The translations under genes and the position numbers were made by a program. Positions 8,700-15,367 of a stretch of DNA of 43,410 nucleotides are shown here, one piece after another (positions within the stretch are counted from its first letter, which is position 1; each line of letters starts with the position of its first letter). The DNA is taken from the NCBI GenBank assembly GCA_964531285.1, contig CAZHDI010000021.1, positions 1 to 43,410 of the forward strand, written 5' to 3'. The notes beneath the pieces were generated by a model. It ran no database searches and was not told the origin of the DNA. It saw nothing but the letters and a program-made list of their open reading frames with translations. The DNA comes from CAZHDI01 sp964531285 (lineage in GTDB: Bacteria; Pseudomonadota; Alphaproteobacteria; JAJFIK01).

Positions 8700-9461
8700 G
8701 GGTGCCTCCTCAAGGATGGGGCAAAAAACCAAACTACGCAGCGCAGCCCGTCCGTCACGCAAGGACAGACATGCGCTCTTTGATCGCTCTCAGACGATAG
8801 GGCGGCTGGATCGGCGGCGGCTGCGGCCATGCCGCGCAGGTCCGCTGGCCTGCATTCGTTGCAACGGCGCTGAAGGCACGCTGGCCTTCAGGCGGATCAC
8901 TGGCCGGCGGGCTGGGCGCGTCGGCCCGGACACCGGTCTGGCGCATCGCATCATGGGTGAAGTGTCGTCTCTCCCGCGCTCAAGGGGCCAAGGCACAGGC
9001 CCGCGACTGACGGAGCGGCACGCTACACCAATCCCCGAAAGCTGCAAAGCGCCGGCGAGTCTTTGCGTTGCGGTCAAATCGCGCGGCCCCTGACGCCTTG
9101 GCGCGACCGGTGCCAATCGCGCATCGGCCGTGAGCGCCGAGAGGCTTTTGCGAAAGGAAGCATCACCGACCCACTGGGGAAGGCACCTTCGGCCGCGCGT
9201 CCCAAAGGGCCCTGACTTTTACGCTCTGTCAATCAAGACAATAGCCAATATCTATAGTTGAGGCCTCATGACTGATCACAGCCAAAATACTCTGTTGCAT
9301 GACAAGCCAGAAATTCGTCACATTAACCCAAAATACTCTATTTGCCTTTAGGTGGTTTTACCGATAAGCATTCAGTAACGCTGTAGAACCAAGTCAAGCG
9401 CCAACCTGAGTCGTTTTACCGGGTGGCAACAGCTCTATAAACGTCAAAGTAGGTGAACCTG
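8700..9461. other. Long gene-free divergent region between glyA and mucR
   Basis: About 760 bases with no convincing gene. The left part is GC-rich and holds only short frames on both strands without ribosome sites. From about 9230 the base composition becomes clearly AT-richer, with repeated short motifs, and looks like the regulatory region of mucR. The glyA promoter must lie at the left end of the stretch. Confidence 0.6.
9282..9421 (+). promoter_or_regulatory. Candidate mucR promoter and operator repeats
   Basis: The 12-base sequence CCAAAATACTCT occurs twice in direct orientation (9282-9293 and 9328-9339). The 9-base sequence GTTTTACCG also occurs twice (9355-9363 and 9413-9421), the second immediately after a GAGTC (GANTC, the CcrM methylation target of alphaproteobacteria). 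A weak -35/-10 pair, TTGCCT at 9342 and TAAGCA at 9365 with a 17-base spacer, sits between the repeats. MucR/Ros proteins bind AT-rich DNA and often repress their own genes, so these are reasonable operator candidates, not proven ones. Confidence 0.4.
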
Positions 9462-9926
9462 ATGGACCACATGCCGCAAGAATCGGATCTCTCCGCTGAA
9501 GAAGTGTTGCGCCTGGCAACCGAAATCGTTGCGGCTTATGTCAGCCACAACCAGGTTCCGGCTCAGGAAGTGCCCAACATGATCCGGAATGTGCATGGGG
9601 TGCTCGGGGCGTTGCGGGAACCGCATCAAGAAGAACCGCAGGTCGCGCAGAAGCCGGCCGTTCCGGTCAAGAAATCGATCACGCCGGAATACATCATCTG
9701 TCTTGAGGACGGCAAAAAGCTCAAAATGCTCAAGCGCTACCTCCGGTCGAACTATGACATGAGCCCGGAAGAATACCGGGCCAAGTGGAATCTGCCGCCG
9801 GATTATCCCATGGTCGCACCGAACTACGCGGCCCAGCGTTCTGAATTCGCCAAGAAAATCGGTCTCGGCAAGGCTGGCCGGAAAGCGACGCCGGCCCGGG
9901 GCCGCCGCGGCCGTTCGGCCTCCTGA
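9462..9926 (+). CDS. mucR: MucR/Ros-family transcriptional regulator with altered zinc ligands
   Basis: H-NS-like regulator family of alphaproteobacteria that silences exopolysaccharide, virulence or cell-cycle genes. 154 residues: an N-terminal oligomerisation part (about 10-50), a Pro/Gln-rich linker, then the DNA-binding domain (SITPEYIICLEDGKKLKMLK, MSPEEYRAKW, DYPMVAPNYA) and a basic Arg/Gly tail. In Ros the zinc ligands fall at +0, +3, +13 and +18; here these are Cys80, Asp83, Tyr93 and Tyr98, so both histidines are missing. I chose the ATG at 9462, seven bases after AGGTGA; an in-frame GTG at 9453 falls inside that ribosome site. Monocistronic, closed by a strong terminator. Confidence 0.93.
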   Translation: MDHMPQESDLSAEEVLRLATEIVAAYVSHNQVPAQEVPNMIRNVHGVLGALREPHQEEPQVAQKPAVPVKKSITPEYIICLEDGKKLKMLKRYLRSNYDMSPEEYRAKWNLPPDYPMVAPNYAAQRSEFAKKIGLGKAGRKATPARGRRGRSAS

Positions 9927-9951
9927 GCCTGCCACCGGCACTATCGCGCTG

Positions 9952-9988
9952 AAAAACCCCTGGACCATCCGTGTTCCAGGGGTTTTTT
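9952..9988 (+). terminator. Intrinsic terminator behind mucR
   Basis: Perfect 8-base arms CCCCTGGA (9957-9964) and TCCAGGGG (9975-9982) with a 10-base loop, flanked by A5 and followed by T6. It starts 25 bases after the mucR stop. The flanking A and T runs let it work on either strand. Confidence 0.92.
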
Positions 9989-10077
9989 CTTGATGCGGTC
10001 ATCACCTGATCCAAAGGCAGGATCGGCTTGCCGCGGCGCACCTGCTATAACGGGCGGGCAACGGGGAGGACGGTTCG

Positions 10078-10920
10078 ATGTCGATGACATTGCTGCTCGT
10101 TTTGGCGGTCTCGCTGGCGCTGGCCTTCGGCCTGTTTACGCTGCTCTGGGCCGTGAGCGCCCCGGTCCGCAACATCGCCATCGTCGACATTTTCTGGGGG
10201 CCGGCCTTCGTGCTGATTGCCTGGATCGCCTTTGCGATCGTCGGCGCAGGACAGTCCTGGCGCGAATGGCTGCTGGCGATTTGCGTCACCCTGTGGGGCC
10301 TGCGCCTCGCCTTTCACCTGATCTTGCGCGACACCAGCGACAGCCCCGGCGAGCACGAACGCTACATGGCGCGGCGCGAGGCGCTGGGGGATGACTTCCA
10401 CCGCTGGTCGCTGCCGAACATTTTCTGGCTCCAGGCCGGGCTGGTTTGGATCATCTCACTGCCGATCCAGGTGGGCATCGTGGGCAGCGCCGAAAACCCG
10501 CGCATGATGGGCTGGATCGAGGACACCGGCTTTGCGATTTTCATCATCGGGTTCCTGATCGAGACGGTCGCCGATTATCAGCTCGCCCGGTTCCGCGCGG
10601 ACGAGGCCAACCGGTTGCGCGTCCTCGACACCGGCCTGTGGGCTTTCTCGCGGCATCCCAACTATTTCGGCGAGGCGGTGCTGTGGTGGGGCCTTTATCT
10701 CATGGCTCTCGGCGCCACCGGAACCTGGTGGACGATTATCGCGCCGATCATCGTCACCGTGCGGCTGCTGCACTTCTCCGGCATTCCGCCGATCGAATCC
10801 CGCCTGCGGGCCACCCGGGAAGACTATGAGGACTACGCCCGGCGGACCAGCGCCTTCGTGCTCTGGCCGCCCCGCCCTCGGAACGATCAGCAGAACCCGC
10901 CCCCCGATCATCAGAAATAA
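10078..10920 (+). CDS. DUF1295 (steroid 5-alpha-reductase-like) integral membrane protein
   Basis: 280 residues with about six or seven hydrophobic helices. The C-terminal half carries LDTGLWAFSRHPNYFGEAVLWWG, here quoted only in part as the hallmark GLWAFSRHPNYFGE of the DUF1295 family, which is related to steroid 5-alpha reductases and isoprenylcysteine methyltransferases; the actual substrate is unknown. IPPIESRL and DYEDYARRTSAF near the end also fit the family. The ATG at 10078 follows GGGGAGGA. It lies alone between the mucR terminator and a palindromic repeat, with no co-directional partner. Confidence 0.88.
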   Translation: MSMTLLLVLAVSLALAFGLFTLLWAVSAPVRNIAIVDIFWGPAFVLIAWIAFAIVGAGQSWREWLLAICVTLWGLRLAFHLILRDTSDSPGEHERYMARREALGDDFHRWSLPNIFWLQAGLVWIISLPIQVGIVGSAENPRMMGWIEDTGFAIFIIGFLIETVADYQLARFRADEANRLRVLDTGLWAFSRHPNYFGEAVLWWGLYLMALGATGTWWTIIAPIIVTVRLLHFSGIPPIESRLRATREDYEDYARRTSAFVLWPPRPRNDQQNPPPDHQK

Positions 10921-11045
10921 GGGCCGGGATAGGTGAGCGCTTTCAGGCGTGAGCGCAGCCAACGCGGGCGGTTTTCCGCCCGCAAAGCACGCAAAACAAC
11001 GACCGAGAGCCGCTTCATCTGACTCCGGATAGAGTGAAACGACTG

Positions 11046-11150
11046 TAGAGCGCATTCAATGTATTCCAGACCATTGAATGCGCTCGATGGTTTTGGTCTG
11101 TCGCGTTTTCGAACCGCAAAACCGCACACACTTTTGCTGAAAACGCTCTA
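11046..11150. repeat. Compound palindromic dispersed element (MITE/REP-like)
   Basis: About 105 bases bounded by TAGAGCG (11046-11052) and its inverse CGCTCTA (11144-11150). Inside are perfect 14-base arms GAGCGCATTCAATG/CATTGAATGCGCTC (11048-11061 and 11072-11085) and a GGTTTTG/CAAAACC pair. The AGCGTTTTCAGCAAAAGTGTG portion resembles a small palindromic repeat widespread in alphaproteobacterial genomes (from memory). Its right end overlaps the stop codon of the next gene. Confidence 0.75.
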
Positions 11151-12971
11151 GGAGACCCCGGCGGGGACCGCATCAAACGCCACAGTCAGGCGCCGATCGT
11201 CGCTGTCGAAGGGCACGGTGCCGTGCCACAGATATGACGGAAAGAGCACAAGGGTCCCGGCCCGCGGCTCGACATGATGGGCGGTGATCCGATCCTCCAG
11301 ACCCGGCACGGGCGGGGTGCCGAAATAGATCCAGCCCCTTTTGTCCGGATCGCCCGCAACCTCGCGTGGCAAGGACACATAGTAACACGAACTGATCCAG
11401 CCTTCGGGATGAGCATGCCCGACATGATGGCCGCCCTTACGCAGCGACACCGACCACAGACCGGAAAACCGGACAGGACCTTCCGGCCAGCCCAGAAATG
11501 GATGCCCGGCCTCATGAGGCAGACCGGCCATGAAGGACTCGACATTCTGCAACAGGGCTTGCTTGAGCAACGATACCGTCTTCGGCGGCTTGGCCAGACG
11601 GCTCAACTCGACTTGCGTGCCGCCGCGCAGACTCTGATCGAACGGCTCAGCCGTCATCTGATGCAGCGCCGTAAGGTCATGCGCCAGCGCGGCGTTGAAC
11701 GCCTCCAGCGAGGCATAGCCCTCGGGTACAGGAATTTCCCGGGCATCGATGAACCGGGCCGGATCGAAGAGCCGGTCTGCCTGCGGATCGCCAAGACATT
11801 GGAGCACCGTCACATAATAGGCGAGCGTCATGCGGTCACGCGGGTCGATCTTGAGCGCCTGCTCAATCTGCATCTTGGCATCCAGGAAGGCGGCCGTGCC
11901 CAGCAACGCCGCCCCGTAATTCTGCCGGATCACCTTTTCGTTCGGCGCCCGCTCCACCGCCTTGCGGTGCCACTCAAGACCCGCCTCGGGACCCGAAAGC
12001 GCCCCATGGACAAGGCCGAGAGCGTCAAGGACCGCCGCATCGCCAACCCCATCCGCGACGGCCTTACCGAGGACATCCACCGCGACGGCCGGATTGTCCG
12101 TGTGAAGAGCGAAATTGGCCAACCCGCACAAGAGGCCCGGGTCGCGCGGATGCGCGCCGAGCGCCTCACGATACGACCTCAAAAAGCGCGCATCGTCGCC
12201 CAGCATGTACAGGAGCTGATTGAGATGGCGGTGCGCATCTGGATCGGTCGGCGCGAGCGCCGTGGCCCGGTCAAAGGCGGCGACCGCATCGTCATGCCGT
12301 CCGCCAGCAAAGGCGATGCGGCCGCGCAGCTTGGCGAGTTCCGCCGATCGGGTTTCGATCCGTTCCGCCGCATCGATCGATGTCGAGGCCGCTGCCAAAT
12401 CGTCAAGGGCCAGATGGCTTGCGGCGGCACCGGCCAACGCCCGCCAATTGTCCGGCGCGCGCGCCGTCACCCGGGTGAACAGGTCCAGCGCCTCAGTGTG
12501 CCGCCCGGCGGCCTGATAGGCCTGTCCCAGTCCGGACTGTGCGCGCAGATGGCTGGCTTCCCGGTCCAGCACCGCCTGGAAGGCGGCGATCGCCTGCTCC
12601 GTCCGCCCGGCATCGAGAGCGGCAAGGCCCAGATTGAATCGCGCGTCCAGGTATCGCGGCTCCAGATCGGCAGCGGTCGCGAACGCCGCCATGGCCTCGG
12701 TGTACCGGCGCTGACTGCGCAGCACGGCCCCGAGTGCGTTGGCCACTTGAGGCTGCCGGCTGTTGCGAGCCAGCGACTGGCGATAAAGCGCCTCGGCGCT
12801 TGGCAAATCCCCTTCAAGCTTGGCAACGGCACCTTGGAGATAAAGCACCGACGGATGGGCCTTGACCTGACCGGGCAGTTGCGCGAGGAGCGCCTTAGCC
12901 CCGGCCGCATTGCCCTGATTCAAACACTGGGCCGCCTGGCCCAGCGTCTCCTGCACGCCTTTATGCGCCAT
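11148..12971 (-). CDS. TPR protein with C-terminal putative 2OG-Fe(II) oxygenase domain
   Basis: 607 residues. Residues about 1-390 are consecutive tetratricopeptide repeats (for example DLEPRYLDARFNLGLAALDA and DPRDRMTLAYYVTVLQC). From about 400 to the end the sequence matches the putative 2-oxoglutarate/Fe(II) oxygenase domain often fused to TPRs: GHAHPEGWISSCYYVSLP (His519/His521), TLVLFPSYLWHGTVPF (His at about 583) and a terminal RRLTVAFD with the likely 2OG-binding Arg. No signal peptide, so probably cytoplasmic; the hydroxylation target is unknown. The stop codon TAG belongs to the palindromic element at 11046-11150. It faces a TPR-sulfotransferase gene across 138 bases. Confidence 0.88.
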   Translation of the reverse strand: MAHKGVQETLGQAAQCLNQGNAAGAKALLAQLPGQVKAHPSVLYLQGAVAKLEGDLPSAEALYRQSLARNSRQPQVANALGAVLRSQRRYTEAMAAFATAADLEPRYLDARFNLGLAALDAGRTEQAIAAFQAVLDREASHLRAQSGLGQAYQAAGRHTEALDLFTRVTARAPDNWRALAGAAASHLALDDLAAASTSIDAAERIETRSAELAKLRGRIAFAGGRHDDAVAAFDRATALAPTDPDAHRHLNQLLYMLGDDARFLRSYREALGAHPRDPGLLCGLANFALHTDNPAVAVDVLGKAVADGVGDAAVLDALGLVHGALSGPEAGLEWHRKAVERAPNEKVIRQNYGAALLGTAAFLDAKMQIEQALKIDPRDRMTLAYYVTVLQCLGDPQADRLFDPARFIDAREIPVPEGYASLEAFNAALAHDLTALHQMTAEPFDQSLRGGTQVELSRLAKPPKTVSLLKQALLQNVESFMAGLPHEAGHPFLGWPEGPVRFSGLWSVSLRKGGHHVGHAHPEGWISSCYYVSLPREVAGDPDKRGWIYFGTPPVPGLEDRITAHHVEPRAGTLVLFPSYLWHGTVPFDSDDRRLTVAFDAVPAGVS

Positions 12972-13109
12972 ACCCTGTGTGCTCTCCGCCTGCCTGTACC
13001 CAGCGCATCGCTGTCATCAATCTGCTATAGACAAACGGATGGCGGGCCGAAACACAACCGGCCTGTCCGGAGCATCTGGCAGAGCACCGACGGGACCCAA
13101 GCAATCACC
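12972..13109. promoter_or_regulatory. Divergent promoter region between the two TPR fusion genes
   Basis: 138 bases separate two diverging starts, so both promoters must lie here unless longer leaders exist. I see no well-formed -35/-10 pair and no operator repeat. The ribosome sites on both sides are weak. Confidence 0.4.
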
Positions 13110-15113
13110 ATGACCGCACAGATCGACCAGCTTCTGGACGACGGCACGGCGTGCCAGGACCGCGGCGACCTCGATGGCGCGGAAACGCTCTACCGTCAGG
13201 CGCTCGGCCTGGATCCGAACCATGCCGACGCCCTTCAGCTCATGGGCTCCTTGCGACTTATACGCGGGGACTTGGCGGGCGCCGAAGCCCATCTGACAAA
13301 AGCCGCTCAGCTTGCCCCGCGGTCCGCGCTGGTGCGGATCAATCTAGCAGCGGTGTTCCTGAAAAAAGGCGTTGCCGACAAAGCGCTGGTCGAGGCCCGT
13401 GCCGCGCGGCGGCTCGCGCCGAACAGTTCCCACGCCCTGAGGCAGACGGCCCTGGCCGCCGAGGCAACAGGCGCGTTTTCCGAGGCTGTCGAGGCGCTCG
13501 ACACCCTGGCGCGGGGCCGCGCGGCCAGCTTGGACGAGGACATCCGGTGCAGCGCCCTTGCCTTCGTGGCCGGCGACACCGCCCGGGCCGAGGCGGCCGC
13601 CCGCCGGGCGATGGGGCGCGGCGGCCAGGCTGGCAAAATCTTTCAGCGCGCGGCCGGGATCGCCGCCGCGCGGCGTGACTGGCCCCGCCTCATCGCCATC
13701 GGCCGGTCATGGATCGCGCATGATCCAAAGGACACCGCCGCTCATCAGCTGCTTGCCCGGGGACTGCTGGAGGCTGGCGACGTCCATGGCGCCCAGAGCG
13801 CCTTTCAGGCCGTGTTCGATCTGGGAGCACAGTTGGCGCCCGAGCATGCGCTGACCTATGGGCGGATCTGCCTGATCACCCAGGATTTCGACGGGGCCGA
13901 AACCTATCTGCGCGCGGCCGCCGACGCGTTGCCGGACTCCGCCGAAGCGCTGTTTTCGCTCGCCCGGCTCCATACCTTCCGGGGCGATCTGGCCGCGGCC
14001 GAGACGGCCTGCGAGGCTGCCCTTGCCCGCGATCCGCAGTCGATCCGCGCTTATGTGCAACTCACCGCCCTGAAGCGCGGGGCCGTGGCCGAGGGCCACG
14101 CGGCGGCCATGCGCGCCTTGTGGGACCGGGCCGACGGGCCTCATGAACTTGTCTCGACGCTGGGCTTCGCCCTTGGCGACATCGCGCACAAGGCCGGCGA
14201 AACGACGACCGCTTTTGCGTATTACGAGGCGGCCAACCGCATGACCGCCGATCTCTTCGCACGCGACGGGGTCACCTACGATCCGGCCCGGGAGGAAGCG
14301 CGCACCGATCTTCTGATCGAGGCTTTCTCGGCCCATGCGGAGGGGGCCCATGCGGAAGGGGGCCATGCTGAAGGGGCCCATGCCGAAGAGGATGGGCCTG
14401 AACCCATCTTCATTATTGGCCTGCCGCGCGCCGGCACGACCTTGACCGAGAGCATCATCGCCGCCCATCCGGATGTGCAAGGCGCGGGCGAAGTCCTTGC
14501 CGGCGCGAAGATCCTGGATGAGTTCCATGCCCATCTGAACGGCGATCCGGCACCGGACCGGGTCGGGCAAGTCATCGGCCGCCATCGCGCGGCCTGGCAT
14601 GCGGCCTATACCGCCGCGCTGCCCGCGGCCATGCGCACCGGCCCGGTGACCGACAAGTTGCCGATCAACTTCCAAGGTGTCGGCGTGCTGGCGGCTCTGT
14701 TTCCGCGGGCCCGCTTCATCCATATCCAGCGCGATGCGCTTGATACCGGTCTGTCCATCTTCCGGCATGCCTTCCCGCGGGCCTATAGCTGGACCCACGA
14801 TCTGGGCCATATCGGCCATTTCATCCGCCAGTACCGCAGGCTCATGGCGGCCTATGAAACGGCCTATGCGGATCGTTTGACGACCATTCGGTATGAGGAC
14901 ATTCCGGCCGATCCGGAGGGACAGATGCGCCGCATTGTCAGCGCGGCGGGCCTGACCTGGGATCCGGCCTGCGCCGCATTCCATGAGCACCGCCGGCCAA
15001 TCGCCACCTTCAGCTCGGTCCAGGTGCGCGCGCCGATCTCCAATGCCTCCATCGGCGTGGCCCGGCCCTATGCCGGCCTGCTCCAGCCGTTGCTGGAGGC
15101 CCTGAACGGCTGA
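13110..15113 (+). CDS. TPR protein with C-terminal sulfotransferase domain
   Basis: 667 residues. The N-terminal 400 or so form TPRs (AETLYRQALGLDPNHADALQ is the first clear one). A short linker of four AHAEG-like repeats occupies residues 408-427. The sulfotransferase begins near 430 with the PAPS 5'-phosphate loop FIIGLPRAGTTLTESI, followed by VTDKLPINFQGVG and the 3'-phosphate motif IHIQRDALDTGLSIFRH, then TTIRYEDIPADPEGQMR. Predicted to transfer sulfate from PAPS to a glycan, lipid or protein; the acceptor is unknown. The ATG at 13110 starts at the first TPR; the frame remains open far upstream but that part is antisense to the oxygenase gene and has no protein character. No terminator recognised. 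Confidence 0.9.
   Translation: MTAQIDQLLDDGTACQDRGDLDGAETLYRQALGLDPNHADALQLMGSLRLIRGDLAGAEAHLTKAAQLAPRSALVRINLAAVFLKKGVADKALVEARAARRLAPNSSHALRQTALAAEATGAFSEAVEALDTLARGRAASLDEDIRCSALAFVAGDTARAEAAARRAMGRGGQAGKIFQRAAGIAAARRDWPRLIAIGRSWIAHDPKDTAAHQLLARGLLEAGDVHGAQSAFQAVFDLGAQLAPEHALTYGRICLITQDFDGAETYLRAAADALPDSAEALFSLARLHTFRGDLAAAETACEAALARDPQSIRAYVQLTALKRGAVAEGHAAAMRALWDRADGPHELVSTLGFALGDIAHKAGETTTAFAYYEAANRMTADLFARDGVTYDPAREEARTDLLIEAFSAHAEGAHAEGGHAEGAHAEEDGPEPIFIIGLPRAGTTLTESIIAAHPDVQGAGEVLAGAKILDEFHAHLNGDPAPDRVGQVIGRHRAAWHAAYTAALPAAMRTGPVTDKLPINFQGVGVLAALFPRARFIHIQRDALDTGLSIFRHAFPRAYSWTHDLGHIGHFIRQYRRLMAAYETAYADRLTTIRYEDIPADPEGQMRRIVSAAGLTWDPACAAFHEHRRPIATFSSVQVRAPISNASIGVARPYAGLLQPLLEALNG
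14331..14390 (+). repeat. Four 15-base in-frame tandem repeats
   Basis: Units at 14331, 14346, 14361 and 14376 of the form GCCCATGCGGAAGGG encode AHAEG, AHAEG, GHAEG and AHAEE. They form the linker between the TPR and sulfotransferase domains. Confidence 0.95.
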
Positions 15114-15186
15114 ACGGCGTTTTGGAAATGAGGCATCACCGGCCCGTGAGCCGGTGCATCCGCGGGCGCCCGTGCCCCCGTGCCGT

Positions 15187-15302
15187 CACGACCCCGTGCC
15201 CTCACGAACCCGTGCCCCCGCTCCCATGCATCGCATCCGCCCGCGCCGGGGCCCCCGTCCCCCCACGACCCCGTCCCCCCGCCCCCATGCACCGCACCCG
15301 CC
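15187..15302. repeat. Pyrimidine-rich imperfect direct repeats
   Basis: A C-rich strand asymmetric stretch in which a unit of about 40 bases (15203-15242, beginning CACGAACCCGTGCCC) is repeated imperfectly at 15264-15302 (beginning CACGACCCCGTCCCC). A shorter partial copy starts at 15187. It lies between the sulfotransferase gene and the terminator of the TonB receptor gene. Confidence 0.6.
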
Positions 15303-15336
15303 ATAAAAACAGCGGCGGACCCGAAGGTCCGCCGCT
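15303..15336 (-). terminator. Intrinsic terminator of the TonB-dependent receptor gene
   Basis: On the minus strand an 11-base perfect stem AGCGGCGGACC/GGTCCGCCGCT closed by a TTCG tetraloop is followed by GTTTTTATGG. It lies 32 bases after the receptor stop codon. Confidence 0.92.
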
Positions 15337-15367
15337 CATCCGTGTCGTGACTGTCGTCGTGGCTCGA

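Noticed and set aside
8635..9116. Overlapping open frames on both strands upstream of glyA
   Set aside because: Arg/Pro-rich translations typical of random GC-rich DNA, no ribosome site, partly antisense to glyA.
11274..13109. Extended N-terminus of the sulfotransferase protein (open frame of 1279 codons)
   Set aside because: The first 612 codons are antisense to the TPR-oxygenase gene and have no TPR character; the real start is at 13110.
15150..15302. CRISPR-like array
   Set aside because: Repeats are degenerate and irregularly spaced, without constant repeat and spacer lengths, and no cas gene is near.
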